Assembly (NCBI GenBank): GCA_018434685.1
Contig: JAHDOV010000005.1
Span: forward strand, 64,997 to 128,996
Reading direction: 5' to 3'
Source of the DNA: Deltaproteobacteria bacterium
GTDB lineage: Bacteria; Desulfobacterota; Desulfomonilia; UBA1062
DNA: 64,000 nt
Below, piece by piece: positions 17,666 to 27,795 of this stretch. A model generated the notes under the pieces. It was not told where the DNA came from. It did not search any database and worked only from the letters and a program-made list of their open reading frames with translations. The position numbers and the translations under genes were made by a program. Positions within the stretch are counted from its first letter, which is position 1, and every line of letters begins with the position of its first letter.

Positions 17666-19267
17666 TTACTCTGTGGTCTCCCGGCCGTGTGTCTGTTTCG
17701 AATCCTTGTAGAGTTTGTAGTCCATGCTGTCTACGAGGGCCATCCAGGACGCCTCGATGATATTGGAAGACACCCCCACGGTGTTCCAGTGATCTTTCTT
17801 GTCACCCGATTCAATGAGAACCCGAACCACCGATTCTGTTCCCTGCCGTGATGAGATCACCCGCACTTTATAGTCGAGGAGTTCCACGTCCAGTATGCTC
17901 GGGTAAAATTTCTGCAGGGCCTTCCTGAGGGCCTGGTCGAGCGCATTGACCGGACCGTTGCCCAGGGCTGCGGTATGCTCGACATTTCCATCGACCTCGA
18001 TCATGATCGTTGCCTCGGACATCGGGTCCTGGTCATCGCTGCGCCGTTCCGTATTGACCCGGAAGCCCTTGAGTTTGAAGTAGCGCATGTGGAAGCCCAT
18101 GGCCTTCTGCATGAGGAGTTCCAGGGATGCATCGGCACCCTCGAACTGAAACCCGCAGTTTTCCAGGTCTTTTATTCTCGTGACGATCTTGTTGGCAGCG
18201 GTATCGTCCTTTGTAAGATCCACGTTGAATTCGCGGGCCTTGTAGATGATATTGCTCCTGCCGGACTGGTCGGAAACGAGGACACGCCGCTGGTTCCCCA
18301 CCAGGGAAGGATCTATGTGTTCATAGGTGGTGGGGTCGTTTATGACCGCATTGACATGGACGCCGCCCTTGTGGGCGAATGCGGATTCCCCGACGTAGGG
18401 CTGGTGCTTGTTATGGGACAGGTTCCCGATCTCATCCACAAAGCGTGAGATGTCGTTGAGCATCCGCATGCTGTCTCGGGGTATGGTCTCGTGTCCGAGC
18501 TTCAGGCTGAGGTTGGGGATAATGGAGCAGAGATTGGCATTCCCGCAGCGCTCGCCGATCCCGTTGATGGTCCCCTGGACGTGATCGACCCCGAACTGGA
18601 CTGCGCATATGGAGTTGGCCACCGCCAGGTCCCCGTCATTGTGGCAGTGAATGCCCAGCGGGCAGTCAATCGTTTCCTTGAGGAAGCGGATCACCTTCGT
18701 GATCTCCGATGAAAAGCCGCCGCCGTTCGTGTCACACAGGATGAGCCTGCTGGCTCCGCCCTCCTGGGCTGCCTGCAATGCAGTCAGGGCGTACTCGCTG
18801 TTGTTCTTGAACCCGTCGAAGAAGTGTTCCGCGTCAAAGAACACGACCGGGAACATGGTCTTGAGGTAGGCGATGGTGTCCCTGATAATCCTGAGATTCT
18901 CATCGAGGGTGCACCCGATACCGCCGTCGCCCCGCACGTGTGCGTCCCAGGTCTTTCCGAATATGGTGACTCCGTCCGGCCGTGCATCGACCATCGATTT
19001 GATCAGTCTGTCATTTTCCGGTGCAGCCCCGGGTCTGCAGGTGCTGCCAAAGGCAATGAGCCGGGCATGTTTCAGCCCCATTTCCCGTATCATGGAGAAG
19101 AGGCGGTCGTCCTTGGGATTCGCCCCGGGCCAGCCGGCCTCGATGTAATCCACGCCGAGCTGGTCGAGCTTGTGGGCGATCATGTTCTTGTCGTCCAGAG
19201 AGAAGTTCACGTCTTCAGACTGGGAACCATCCCTGAGAGTTGTGTCGTATATCTCAATCTTTGCCAA
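17666..19267 (-). CDS. cimA: (R)-citramalate synthase CimA
   Basis: A 533-residue enzyme of the alpha-isopropylmalate/homocitrate synthase family (TIGR00977 type). It condenses acetyl-CoA with pyruvate to citramalate for threonine-independent isoleucine synthesis. The N-terminal motif IYDTTLRDGSQSEDVNFS holds the catalytic Arg-Asp, GVHVNAV supplies a metal-site histidine region, and the C-terminal LeuA-type regulatory domain runs from about 395. I choose the TTG start at 19267 with GGGAG five to six bases upstream; the longer frame to 19342 adds a tail not seen in the family. It overlaps lysC by 14 bases, so the pair is translationally coupled. Confidence 0.92.
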   Translation of the reverse strand: MAKIEIYDTTLRDGSQSEDVNFSLDDKNMIAHKLDQLGVDYIEAGWPGANPKDDRLFSMIREMGLKHARLIAFGSTCRPGAAPENDRLIKSMVDARPDGVTIFGKTWDAHVRGDGGIGCTLDENLRIIRDTIAYLKTMFPVVFFDAEHFFDGFKNNSEYALTALQAAQEGGASRLILCDTNGGGFSSEITKVIRFLKETIDCPLGIHCHNDGDLAVANSICAVQFGVDHVQGTINGIGERCGNANLCSIIPNLSLKLGHETIPRDSMRMLNDISRFVDEIGNLSHNKHQPYVGESAFAHKGGVHVNAVINDPTTYEHIDPSLVGNQRRVLVSDQSGRSNIIYKAREFNVDLTKDDTAANKIVTRIKDLENCGFQFEGADASLELLMQKAMGFHMRYFKLKGFRVNTERRSDDQDPMSEATIMIEVDGNVEHTAALGNGPVNALDQALRKALQKFYPSILDVELLDYKVRVISSRQGTESVVRVLIESGDKKDHWNTVGVSSNIIEASWMALVDSMDYKLYKDSKQTHGRETTE

Positions 19268-20495
19268 AATTACTCCCTGGTTTGTCGAGTTCAAATGTCT
19301 CGTGAAGCTGGCGCACACCGAGCTCAACGAACTTTTCGTCAATAACGCACGACACCTTGATCTCGGAGGTGGAGATCATCATGATGTTGATTCCCACACA
19401 GGACAGTGCCTCGAACATCCGTGATGCAACCCCTGCGTGGGACCGCATACCCACGCCCACTATGGAGATCTTTGCTATGGAGGTGTCGCCTGTCACTTCC
19501 CTGGCTCCGAGTTGGGGCGCCTTTTCCCTGACGATCTCCATGGCCTTGTTGAAATCGGTCTTCGTGACCGTAAAGCTCAGATCAGCGAATTTCCCGTCGG
19601 GGGACACGTTCTGAATGATCATGTCCACATTGATGTTCTTCTCGGCAAGACCGGTGAATATGGTGGCAGCTACCCCCGGCCTGTCCTGGACCCCCAGGAG
19701 GGTGATCTTGGCCTCGTTCCTGTCATAGGTAATCCCGGAAACAACCTCTTTTTCCATATCTTCGTCCTCCTTGATCGTCAGAGTGCCACCATTATCAGAA
19801 AAGGTGCTTTTTACGAGTATGGGAACATTGTATTTCTTTGCAAACTCTACGGAGCGTGTCTGGAGAACCTTTGCACCGAGAGAGGCCATCTCGAGCATTT
19901 CGTCATAGGATATCTTGTCGAGCCTGCGTGCCTTGTCGCATATATTCGGATCACAGGTGTATACCCCGTCCACATCCGTATATATCTCGCACACATCAGC
20001 GCCGAGAACCGCTGCAAGCGCTACTGCAGAGGTGTCGGACCCGCCTCTGCCGAGGGTCGTGATGTCGTTTTCAAGCGTTATTCCCTGGAAGCCTGCAACT
20101 ACTGCAACCTCACCCGCATCGAAGACCTTCTTTATGGTCTCCACCCCGACATCGATGATCCGGGCCTTGGTATGGGTATTATCGGTTCTGATGCTGATCT
20201 GGTGCGCGAGGAGCGAGCGGGCCGGCACTCCCAGGTCCCTCAGTGCCATGGCGAGGAGGGAGACGCTTACCTGTTCCCCCGTGGAAATGAGGACATCCAT
20301 CTCCCGGGAATCAGGATTTGCGGACAATTCGTTTGCCAGGGTGATGAGCCGGTCGGTCTCGCCTGCCATGGCGGAAAGCACCACGGCGATCCGATCACCA
20401 TTTTTGTATCGTTGGGCCACTTTTCTGGCGACATTCCTGATCTTTTCCAGGGACCCGACCGATGTGCCGCCATATTTTTGAACGACTATTCCCAT
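19254..20495 (-). CDS. lysC: Aspartate kinase LysC
   Basis: A 413-residue monofunctional aspartokinase, the first step of the Lys/Met/Thr branch. VQKYGGTSVGS at the N-terminus is the kinase signature, GGSDTSAVALAA lies mid-domain, and two ACT domains (about 265-410) give allosteric feedback control, probably by lysine and/or threonine. AGGAGTAAGG precedes the ATG. Its 3' end overlaps cimA. Confidence 0.95.
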   Translation of the reverse strand: MGIVVQKYGGTSVGSLEKIRNVARKVAQRYKNGDRIAVVLSAMAGETDRLITLANELSANPDSREMDVLISTGEQVSVSLLAMALRDLGVPARSLLAHQISIRTDNTHTKARIIDVGVETIKKVFDAGEVAVVAGFQGITLENDITTLGRGGSDTSAVALAAVLGADVCEIYTDVDGVYTCDPNICDKARRLDKISYDEMLEMASLGAKVLQTRSVEFAKKYNVPILVKSTFSDNGGTLTIKEDEDMEKEVVSGITYDRNEAKITLLGVQDRPGVAATIFTGLAEKNINVDMIIQNVSPDGKFADLSFTVTKTDFNKAMEIVREKAPQLGAREVTGDTSIAKISIVGVGMRSHAGVASRMFEALSCVGINIMMISTSEIKVSCVIDEKFVELGVRQLHETFELDKPGSNFGKD

Positions 20496-20569
20496 ATATC
20501 CTTACTCCTCGTCACGTAGCATTCGGCATACCCTTGCGGAACCGGTAAGAGACCCCCTCGATGATTGCC

Positions 20570-21037
20570 CTACGCGACATGAATGCTTTTTCTCAAGATA
20601 TCCCTGAGTCCGGGGTGAGATGTTTCAAAGGAGATCCTTCTGGCCTGTTCTCCCAGATACTCAATGGTTACCTCGAGCACGGTCCCCTTGAAGAATTCCC
20701 TGGCCCGTTCGGCCCATTCGACTATCAGGATATGGTTCTTGTCCATGAAATCTTCTAGTCCCAGTTCGTACACCTCGTCAGAGTTTAGCCTATAGAGATC
20801 TGCATGAATAATGTCAAGCCTCGCCTTGTAGATATTGACCAGGGTGAAGCTCGGACTGACCACCGTGGTGGATCTCTCGATCCCGACACCTTCGGCGATC
20901 CCTTTGGTGAGCAGGGTCTTTCCGGCTCCAAGATCCCCGCTGAGCAGGATGATCTCTCCTCCGGAGAGGAGCTTGCCGATTACAACGCCGAGTTCGAGCG
21001 TCTCTTCGGGTTTATTGCTGATGAGTTCTATGTTCAT
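20570..21037 (-). CDS. tsaE: tRNA threonylcarbamoyladenosine biosynthesis ATPase TsaE
   Basis: A 155-residue protein with the Walker A motif GDLGAGKT near residues 38-45, followed by SPSFTLVNIY, HADLYRL and VEWAERA, all TsaE landmarks. TsaE acts with TsaB and TsaD in forming t6A37 on ANN-decoding tRNAs. It lies 108 bases after acpS. In many bacteria nnrD/nnrE sits in this gap, but no such gene is present here. Confidence 0.93.
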   Translation of the reverse strand: MNIELISNKPEETLELGVVIGKLLSGGEIILLSGDLGAGKTLLTKGIAEGVGIERSTTVVSPSFTLVNIYKARLDIIHADLYRLNSDEVYELGLEDFMDKNHILIVEWAERAREFFKGTVLEVTIEYLGEQARRISFETSHPGLRDILRKSIHVA

Positions 21038-21144
21038 GATAGTTCCTGCATTTTATTTCGTACTGTTTTCGTCTTTTTTTCAGTGAGAAGAGTGCCGTGT
21101 GAGGCTGCCCGGTGCCTGCAGTATCACCGCAGCGTTCAGTTGCC

Positions 21145-21525
21145 TCATGTCGCCGCCTCCATGATGACCAGGGCGACTGCACAACCCCGGTCATGAGAAA
21201 TGCTCAGATGTATCTGTGCCGCACCAAGGCTTTCGGCCATCTCCTGGGCCTTGCTGTGCAGGATAATCCGGGGTGGTCCCGCGTGTTTCACCACTTCGAT
21301 GTCCTTGAAGCCGATGCCGGCCATCAAGCCGGTTCCGAGGGCTTTGGCAGCTGCCTCTTTTGCGGCAAAGCGTCCTGCGAGATGCTGCGCCGCAAAGGTC
21401 CTGGCTGTACAGTACGCGATCTCCCCATCGGTGAAGACCCTCTGCAGGAAGCGGTGGCCGTGTTTCGCCCATAATGATTGTATCCTCGCAATAGCTACTA
21501 TATCGATACCCACGCCACGAATCAT
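21145..21525 (-). CDS. acpS: Holo-[acyl-carrier-protein] synthase AcpS
   Basis: A 126-residue phosphopantetheinyl transferase that activates acyl carrier protein. The N-terminal motif GVGIDIVAIARI carries the metal-binding Asp, and LAGRFAAKEAAAKALGTG contains the catalytic Glu-Lys pair. It overlaps the folP stop by four bases (ATGA). Confidence 0.95.
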   Translation of the reverse strand: MIRGVGIDIVAIARIQSLWAKHGHRFLQRVFTDGEIAYCTARTFAAQHLAGRFAAKEAAAKALGTGLMAGIGFKDIEVVKHAGPPRIILHSKAQEMAESLGAAQIHLSISHDRGCAVALVIMEAAT

Positions 21526-22742
21526 ACACCCTCCAGGATAGAGGTGATCATCGACCGTACCAGGCTGGTACGCTGAACATCATGAACCCTCAGGATGTCG
21601 ACCCTTTTGATGGTTGCCCAGGCACTGATTGCATCGGTTCCTTCCTGCCGCTGGTCCACCGGGGTGTCCAGCACCCCTCCGATAAAGGACTTTCTTGAAT
21701 GGCCGAGCACGACGGGTACCTTGAGTGATCTGAATTCCCCGATGTGCTTGATGAGAAGAAGATTTCCCTGCAGGTCCTTGCCAAAGCCGATACCCGGATC
21801 CACGAGGATGGATGAGGGATCTAGGCCGGCATCGAGGCAGTGCTGGATCCTGCTGCTGAAGAAATCGTAGAGTTCCTTGAGCAGATCGTCGTAGCGGGTA
21901 TCGTGCTGCATGGTTTTGGGTGTCCCCCGCATGTGCATCAATATCAGTCCGGCCCCGGTCTCCTGAGCGACAGAGAGCATATCACGGTCAAGGGACAGCG
22001 CACTGATATCATTGATCAGGCATGCCCCTGCATGGACGGCCGCTCTCGCGACAGCAGACTTCGTGGTGTCGATACTGATGGGTATGTTCACCCGTGCCGC
22101 GAGTTTCCGTATCACCGGGACAACCCGGGCGATCTCTTCCCGGGCATCCACTGTATCCGCACCGGGCCTCGATGATTCTCCCCCGATATCGATAATCCCT
22201 GCACCCTGGGCAATCATTGCCAGGGCATGGTCGAGAGCCTTTTCCTCATCGATAAAGAGGCCGCCGTCCGAGAACGAGTCGGGCGTGGTATTGAGGATTC
22301 CCATGATAACCGGCAACGCGGCCCACTGATGTACTTTGCCACACAGGTGAAGACGAAGGTCCGTTCTGTCCTGGAATACCTGCTCTTCTATGATGGTTGC
22401 CAATGCTGCGAGCCCCGGCTGAAGCCGGAGCTTTTCTACGAGGAGCCGGTAATGCCGGAGATCTCCCATGATAACGCAGTCTGACAGCTCGATCCGGCCG
22501 GAGATCACATGCCGGTGTACGGCGACATCGCCCCCTATGGAGAGCATACTCTGCTTCAATATGTTCGCCGCGTAGAGTCTTACCCCTTCGAGCAGGAGGT
22601 TCTGGTGGGTCAACTTCGGTTTCAGATACGGCAGTGAGGCCGGATCCACCCCGCAGGCAAGGAGCACCTGCTCGTTTGCCTGGGAGAGTATTCTGGCTCT
22701 AGGCAGCTCCTTCCTGGATGATCTGTTCGATCTCTGAGCCAT
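21522..22742 (-). CDS. folP: Dihydropteroate synthase with N-terminal extension
   Basis: The C-terminal 265 residues are a complete dihydropteroate synthase of folate synthesis: [15 protein letters not shown], then [39 protein letters not shown] and GHSRKSF. About 140 residues precede it ([36 protein letters not shown]), an extension seen in some deltaproteobacterial and archaeal-type DHPS. Its role is unknown. I choose ATG at 22742, with AGAAAGAGG seven bases upstream inside ftsH. The overlap with ftsH is 44 bases, so a shorter form with a rarer start codon is possible. Confidence 0.92.
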   Translation of the reverse strand: MAQRSNRSSRKELPRARILSQANEQVLLACGVDPASLPYLKPKLTHQNLLLEGVRLYAANILKQSMLSIGGDVAVHRHVISGRIELSDCVIMGDLRHYRLLVEKLRLQPGLAALATIIEEQVFQDRTDLRLHLCGKVHQWAALPVIMGILNTTPDSFSDGGLFIDEEKALDHALAMIAQGAGIIDIGGESSRPGADTVDAREEIARVVPVIRKLAARVNIPISIDTTKSAVARAAVHAGACLINDISALSLDRDMLSVAQETGAGLILMHMRGTPKTMQHDTRYDDLLKELYDFFSSRIQHCLDAGLDPSSILVDPGIGFGKDLQGNLLLIKHIGEFRSLKVPVVLGHSRKSFIGGVLDTPVDQRQEGTDAISAWATIKRVDILRVHDVQRTSLVRSMITSILEGV

Positions 22743-24516
22743 CAAGGACCTCTTTCTCCCGCAGACGCTGGGCGATCTTGTGCAGTATATCGATATTCTC
22801 CTGGATAATCTTCCTGGTTCGGTTATAGCAGCCTATCACGATTGATTTCACTTCCTCGTCAATCTTCTGGGCGGTCAGTTCGCTGTAATCAACCCGTTTC
22901 GAGATCTCCCGTCCGAGGAACATCTCCTGCTCGACCCTTCCGAAGCTCAAGGGGCCCAGGGAGCTCATGCCCCATTCGGTGACCATATGGCGGGCCATAT
23001 CGGTTGCTCTCTCGATATCATTGCCTGCCCCTGTGGTGAGGCTGTCGAGCACGAGTTCTTCTGCCACCCGGCCACCCATGAGCACCGAGATCGTATCGAG
23101 CAGAAACTCCTTCTTGTAGGTATGCCTGTCATCTATGGGGAGCTGCTGCGTGACGCCCATTGCCCTCCCTCTCGGAATGATGCTCACCTTGTAGACAGGG
23201 TCTGCGTTCGGCAGTTTTTTCGCCGCCAGTGCGTGGCCTGCCTCATGGTATGCCGTTGCATTCTTCTCTTCCTCGGAGATGACCATGCTCTTTCGCTCTA
23301 CGCCCATGAGCACCTTGTCTTTTGCCATCTCGAAATCGTCCATGTTCACCCGTGACTGATTTTTGCGGGCTGCGAGAAGGGCTGCCTCATTCACGAGATT
23401 GGAGAGATCTGCGCCAGAGAAGCCCGGCGTTGCCTTTGCAAGGATGGCCATGTCCACGTCGTCACCAAGCGGTATGTTGCGGGAGTGCACCTTCAGTATG
23501 CCTTCTCTGCCTTTCACATCTGGGCTTGCTACGACAACCTGGCGGTCGAACCTGCCGGGCCTGAGGAGGGCAGGGTCCAGGACATCCGGCCTGTTTGTCG
23601 CAGCCATGAGGATGACCCCCTCGTTGGATTCGAACCCGTCCATTTCCACCAGGAGCTGGTTCAGGGTCTGTTCACGCTCGTCATGACCTCCGCCGAGACC
23701 GGCACCCCTGTGCCTTCCCACGGCATCGATCTCATCTATGAAGATGATGCACGGCGCGTGCTGTTTACCCTGTGCGAAGAGGTCACGCACCCTTGATGCT
23801 CCGACCCCCACGAACATCTCCACGAAGTCTGATCCTGACATGCTGAAGAATGGCACACCAGCCTCACCGGCAACTGCCCGGGCAAGCAGGGTTTTTCCTG
23901 TGCCCGGAGGGCCGAGGAGGAGGACTCCTTTGGGGATTCTTCCCCCCAGGGAGGTGAAGCGCTTCGGTTCCTTGAGGAACTCGATGATCTCCTCGAGCTC
24001 TTCCTTGGCTTCATTTACCCCGGCCACATCGGCAAAGGTCACCTTCATCTTGTCCTGAGTCATGAGCTTTGCCTTGCTTCTTCCGAAGCTCATGGCCTTT
24101 GTCCCGCCTGATTGCATCTGTCTCATGAACAAGATCCACACCCCGATGAGCAGTAGCATGGGTATCCACGATATGAGCACGGACATGTACCAGGGCGAAT
24201 CGTCAGTGGGCCTGGCGGAAATGAGCACCTTTTTCTCCATGAGCCGCTCGACGAGTTTCGGATCGTCCGGCGCATAGGTGTCAAAGGGGGTGTCATCGAT
24301 CAGGATGCCCTTGATGTCCCTGCCTTGTATGGTAACCTCTTTTACCTCTCCCTTATCCAGGATCTGGAGGAATTCGCTGAAGGCGTACTTGGTGGTTACG
24401 GATGCGGGCTGGTTGAAGAGGTGGAAGAGCATGACCATGATCAGGGCAATGACCACCCACAGCGCAATATTTTTTATGATGTTATTCCCATTTTTCTGGG
24501 ACTTATTGTTTGGCAT
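22699..24516 (-). CDS. ftsH: ATP-dependent membrane zinc protease FtsH
   Basis: A 605-residue AAA+ metalloprotease that degrades unassembled membrane proteins and short-lived cytosolic regulators. Two membrane helices flank a periplasmic domain (about residues 15-37 and 112-130). Walker A is GPPGTGKT, Walker B is [12 protein letters not shown], the second region of homology is [18 protein letters not shown], and the zinc site is HEAGH. The start at 24516 has GGGGAG seven bases upstream; a longer in-frame start at 24567 adds a non-family tail. It overlaps the upstream YfgM-like gene by 14 bases. Confidence 0.95.
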   Translation of the reverse strand: MPNNKSQKNGNNIIKNIALWVVIALIMVMLFHLFNQPASVTTKYAFSEFLQILDKGEVKEVTIQGRDIKGILIDDTPFDTYAPDDPKLVERLMEKKVLISARPTDDSPWYMSVLISWIPMLLLIGVWILFMRQMQSGGTKAMSFGRSKAKLMTQDKMKVTFADVAGVNEAKEELEEIIEFLKEPKRFTSLGGRIPKGVLLLGPPGTGKTLLARAVAGEAGVPFFSMSGSDFVEMFVGVGASRVRDLFAQGKQHAPCIIFIDEIDAVGRHRGAGLGGGHDEREQTLNQLLVEMDGFESNEGVILMAATNRPDVLDPALLRPGRFDRQVVVASPDVKGREGILKVHSRNIPLGDDVDMAILAKATPGFSGADLSNLVNEAALLAARKNQSRVNMDDFEMAKDKVLMGVERKSMVISEEEKNATAYHEAGHALAAKKLPNADPVYKVSIIPRGRAMGVTQQLPIDDRHTYKKEFLLDTISVLMGGRVAEELVLDSLTTGAGNDIERATDMARHMVTEWGMSSLGPLSFGRVEQEMFLGREISKRVDYSELTAQKIDEEVKSIVIGCYNRTRKIIQENIDILHKIAQRLREKEVLDGSEIEQIIQEGAA

Positions 24517-25156
24517 CTGTTGTCTCCCCGGGGTGCTTCTCAAGCATGGCAAGAGATATTTTTGCAAGGTCCTGATAGTTTTGTGATATTTTCACGAGAG
24601 ACTCTCTTGCTTCGTCTCTTCGATCGAGCTTCATCAGCGCCTGGGCGTTATAGAAGAGGGCCTGGTCCCTGATGTTCTCCGGGGCATTCTTGATACAATC
24701 GCTCAGAGGCGGCAGTGCATTCTCCGCGGTATTCTGTTCTATATTGGAGGAGGCGATGATCAGGATCCCCTGCCAGTAAAAGAGATCCTCCTGCCCCCAG
24801 CCGTTGATGAAATCATCGGCATAATTGAGAGCCATTGCATAATCCTTCTGTCCATATGACAGGGATGCCAGGCGCAATTTGGAAAGCTTGCCCGCCTTTG
24901 TATCGGCGTAGTCCTGCATCACCTGCAGGGACATCTGGGTGTTGTTGTATGCAGTATTGTATGCGAGCATGGCATGGTTTTCCCGTTTTGATTTCCAGTA
25001 CGTGAAGCCGAAGCCGCTGGTTATAAGGGTCACTGTAATGACAGTGATGATTGCCAATCTCAAGGGGTTTTCCTTTATCCACTTCAGGACGGTGCTCGTG
25101 GTTGTAACAAACTCGTCCGGGGCATTGAGGAATTCTTTTCTCGTCATCTTCGCCAT
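24503..25156 (-). CDS. YfgM-like membrane-anchored TPR protein
   Basis: A 217-residue protein with one membrane helix (about residues 33-52), a short cytosolic tail and a C-terminal helical-repeat domain ([20 protein letters not shown], then [20 protein letters not shown]) typical of TPR_21/YfgM-like ancillary SecYEG proteins. GGAGG precedes the ATG by about nine bases. It heads the operon, directly coupled to ftsH, which suggests a role in handling proteins leaving the translocon; this is inference from relatives and position. Confidence 0.78.
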   Translation of the reverse strand: MAKMTRKEFLNAPDEFVTTTSTVLKWIKENPLRLAIITVITVTLITSGFGFTYWKSKRENHAMLAYNTAYNNTQMSLQVMQDYADTKAGKLSKLRLASLSYGQKDYAMALNYADDFINGWGQEDLFYWQGILIIASSNIEQNTAENALPPLSDCIKNAPENIRDQALFYNAQALMKLDRRDEARESLVKISQNYQDLAKISLAMLEKHPGETTDAKQ

Positions 25157-25184
25157 ATATAAAAACCTCCATATAGATACGTAC

Positions 25185-25214
25185 CATATAGTAACTATCT
25201 CTTGCTAATGTCAA
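25185..25214 (-). promoter_or_regulatory. Sigma-70-like promoter of the ftsH-folP-acpS-tsaE-lysC-cimA operon
   Basis: On the minus strand a perfect TTGACA, an 18-base spacer and TATATG lie about 30 bases before the YfgM-like ATG. A six-base CTATAT in the register above gives a 17-base alternative. Confidence 0.65.
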
Positions 25215-25342
25215 TGCGGATTCTCCCCCTGGTGGTATATTGCCAATCAAATTGGGAGGGTAGGCTGGCATATGAAAGCATATATACACGGGTGCCACAG
25301 AGTGCTTGTCCGGGGAGCGATACTCCCATGCCATAGGGAATG

Positions 25343-25378
25343 AAAAGAGGCCGTGGAGAGCAGGTGCGCTCCACGGCC
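25343..25378 (-). terminator. Rho-independent terminator after pilQ
   Basis: On the minus strand GGCCGTGGAG pairs with CTCCACGGCC across a ten-base loop and is followed by TCTTTTC. It lies about 47 bases after the pilQ stop. Confidence 0.8.
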
Positions 25379-25424
25379 TTCTCTTTCGGAAATCCGAACA
25401 GGTCAGGTGTCCTGTCGCCGGGTA

Positions 25425-27272
25425 TTACTGTTTCATGGTGATCGGTTCGAGCACCTGCGGTGTGATGAAGATGAGGAGCTCCTTCTTGGCGCTCTCGTTT
25501 GTTTTCCCCCTGAAGAGCACACCGATAAACGGGAGATCCCCGAGGAACGGCACCTGGTTGATGCTCTGTCTAGCCTCTTCTTCGATGATTCCGCCGATAA
25601 CTGAGGTCTCGCCGTTCCTCACAAGCACCTCGGTCTGAGCTTCCCTGGACGCGATGCTTGGATCGCCCAGCGAGTTGACGATGGAGCCGATCGCGTTTCT
25701 CTTGACCGATATCTCCATGTTGACACTCCCGTCGAAGGCTATCCGCGGGGTGACCTCCAGGACGAGCTCGATATCCTTGAGTTCTGTTGAGAGCTGGCCT
25801 TCATCGTCGCGAACCACATAGGGATACTTTTCACCCTGACGGATGGTGGCCTTCTTGTTGTCCATGGTGACAATCTTGGGCCGGGCAATCACCTCTGCGC
25901 TCCCGATCGACTCCCCGATATCAAGCCTGAGGTCCAGGTCAAGGGCCGAACCGGCGAGTCTGCCAATGGTAACACCAAAGCCGGCCGCCTGGTTTGTCGG
26001 GAAGTTGACTGCCAATGACGGGGTCGGTACAACACTGGTTGACCAGGTCGGTGTGCCGCCGGCAGTAGTGGTGGTATTGAAGAGATTTGAGGCAGCTCCG
26101 GTATTCACGCCGGAGAGGCCGAAGTGGGACGAGTCTGACTGGTTTCTGTACGAACCTCCCCACTGTACGCCGAGCCCCTTGGTAAAGTCGTTGTCGGCCT
26201 GTACAATACGCGCAGAGATGAGTACCTGGGGTGTGGCCTTATCGAGACGTTTCACCATTGCGGCAATCTCGTCGACGCTTTTCTTGATATCTTTTATGAT
26301 GAGTACATTGGTCCTGTCTTCTGCAGTGATACTTCCCCTCTCGGAAACGAGGCCCACTTCTTTACCCCTGAGGGTGGTAGCAATATCAGAGGCCTTGGCA
26401 AAGTTTACCGGGATTACCGAGGTCAACAGGGGTTCCAACTGCTCTTCGGTCTTCTTGGTGTCAAGTTTCCGTTCCTGTGCCTGTTTGATCTTATCCGCGG
26501 GCGCTATGCGAACAACGTTGCCCATGGCCAGCTTTCCAAGATCCTTGCTTTCGAGAACGACATCGAGTGCCTGATCCCACGGAACATCCTTCAACCTGAT
26601 CGTGATTGTTCCCTTGACCTCATCGGATGTTACTATGTTGAGGCCGCTCACATCGGCGATGATCCGGAGTATATTATGGATATCTGCATTCTGGAAGTCC
26701 AGGGTGATATGCTGTCCGGTGTACTGTGGTTTGGCCAGTGTCTCCTCGATAATGTCATTCTCCTGAGGCAGGGAGGAAGACGCAAAAGCGGTTGCCGGCA
26801 TCTGCACTTCTTTTGTCGCTGCCGTCTCTGCTGCCGGCTGTTTTCCCGGTCCTGAGACTACTTTCACCTCGGGCTTCTTGGCCTCATTCCTGGCCCACTC
26901 GGGTATGTCAAAGTCCATGATGAGCAAGGTGTTGTCCTGAGAAACAAAGTAAGGAACGATCTGTTTCATGGCTATATCGAAGACCACATCGTTTCCGTAC
27001 TGTCTCGGGAGGATCTGCTTGACGGCCGTTTCGAACTCCTCTGTAATAAACGGGCGTGTCAGGTGCTTGGGAATCTTAGCGGCATCTATGCGCAGGATGA
27101 GGTTGTCTCCATCGCGGTTGACATCGAAGGAGGCCTTTCCGTCAAGACCTATCTGAAGCCTGGATTTGCCCTCGACATTCATGAAATCCACGCTCTTTAT
27201 GCTCAATCCGAATACGCAAACAGGTACAACAAAAATCCCGACCAGCACCATTAGGATTATTTTCGTTTTCAT
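25425..27272 (-). CDS. pilQ: Type IV pilus secretin PilQ
   Basis: A 615-residue outer-membrane secretin through which the pilus exits. A signal peptide (about 1-23), an AMIN-like domain (about 25-125), a secretin/TonB short N-terminal domain (ITLDFQNADIHNILRIIADV), an NHN domain and the C-terminal secretin pore domain (VIGGIIEEEARQ, then VPFLGDLPFIGVLFR) are in order. The start at 27272 has GGGGGAG seven bases upstream. It is last in the pilM-N-O-P-Q operon, four bases after pilP. Confidence 0.94.
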   Translation of the reverse strand: MKTKIILMVLVGIFVVPVCVFGLSIKSVDFMNVEGKSRLQIGLDGKASFDVNRDGDNLILRIDAAKIPKHLTRPFITEEFETAVKQILPRQYGNDVVFDIAMKQIVPYFVSQDNTLLIMDFDIPEWARNEAKKPEVKVVSGPGKQPAAETAATKEVQMPATAFASSSLPQENDIIEETLAKPQYTGQHITLDFQNADIHNILRIIADVSGLNIVTSDEVKGTITIRLKDVPWDQALDVVLESKDLGKLAMGNVVRIAPADKIKQAQERKLDTKKTEEQLEPLLTSVIPVNFAKASDIATTLRGKEVGLVSERGSITAEDRTNVLIIKDIKKSVDEIAAMVKRLDKATPQVLISARIVQADNDFTKGLGVQWGGSYRNQSDSSHFGLSGVNTGAASNLFNTTTTAGGTPTWSTSVVPTPSLAVNFPTNQAAGFGVTIGRLAGSALDLDLRLDIGESIGSAEVIARPKIVTMDNKKATIRQGEKYPYVVRDDEGQLSTELKDIELVLEVTPRIAFDGSVNMEISVKRNAIGSIVNSLGDPSIASREAQTEVLVRNGETSVIGGIIEEEARQSINQVPFLGDLPFIGVLFRGKTNESAKKELLIFITPQVLEPITMKQ

Positions 27273-27276
27273 AGTG

Positions 27277-27795
27277 TTACTCCCCCTCTTCCTTCCTAAG
27301 CGACAATACAACTTCTCGTGTATTCACGCGCCCCATGTAATCTTTGAAATGTTGTTTTATCGTGACCCCTGTGAGTGAGATCTTGGTGACGATCCCGGAA
27401 TTCTCTCCGATAAGGGTGCCTTCCGTTATGATGTGCCCCATCCCGGAAGATTCCTGGACAAGTGCCCGATTCTGTTTCCCCATGATAATTCCCACGAGCT
27501 CTATCTGTGAGAGGGAAAGTTTCTGGAGAGGATCTGTTATCTTTTTGGAATCCCCCAGCATATCTGCGGGTACGGATATTTCGTACGGCTGGAAGGGGTC
27601 TCTCGTTCCGGCTACCGTATATTCAGGCTTCTTCTGCTGCTTCTGTTCAAGCACTGGCTCCACCTTTCCCTTTTTCGGGGCAACGGTAGCCTTTGGCGGT
27701 GCTGTCGGTTCCGGGGCCGTACTCTTCTCCCCGGACGAGCAGGATACCAGGCATACAAGAAGCAACATCATGGTTAAGGAGATATATCTTTTCAT
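27277..27795 (-). CDS. pilP: Type IV pilus lipoprotein PilP
   Basis: A 172-residue lipoprotein with signal peptide and lipobox LVSC (Cys near residue 19), then a proline/lysine-rich linker and the PilP beta domain (GTRDPFQPYE, then LSLSQIELVGIIMG). PilP links the inner-membrane PilNO dimer to PilQ. It overlaps pilO by four bases. Confidence 0.92.
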   Translation of the reverse strand: MKRYISLTMMLLLVCLVSCSSGEKSTAPEPTAPPKATVAPKKGKVEPVLEQKQQKKPEYTVAGTRDPFQPYEISVPADMLGDSKKITDPLQKLSLSQIELVGIIMGKQNRALVQESSGMGHIITEGTLIGENSGIVTKISLTGVTIKQHFKDYMGRVNTREVVLSLRKEEGE

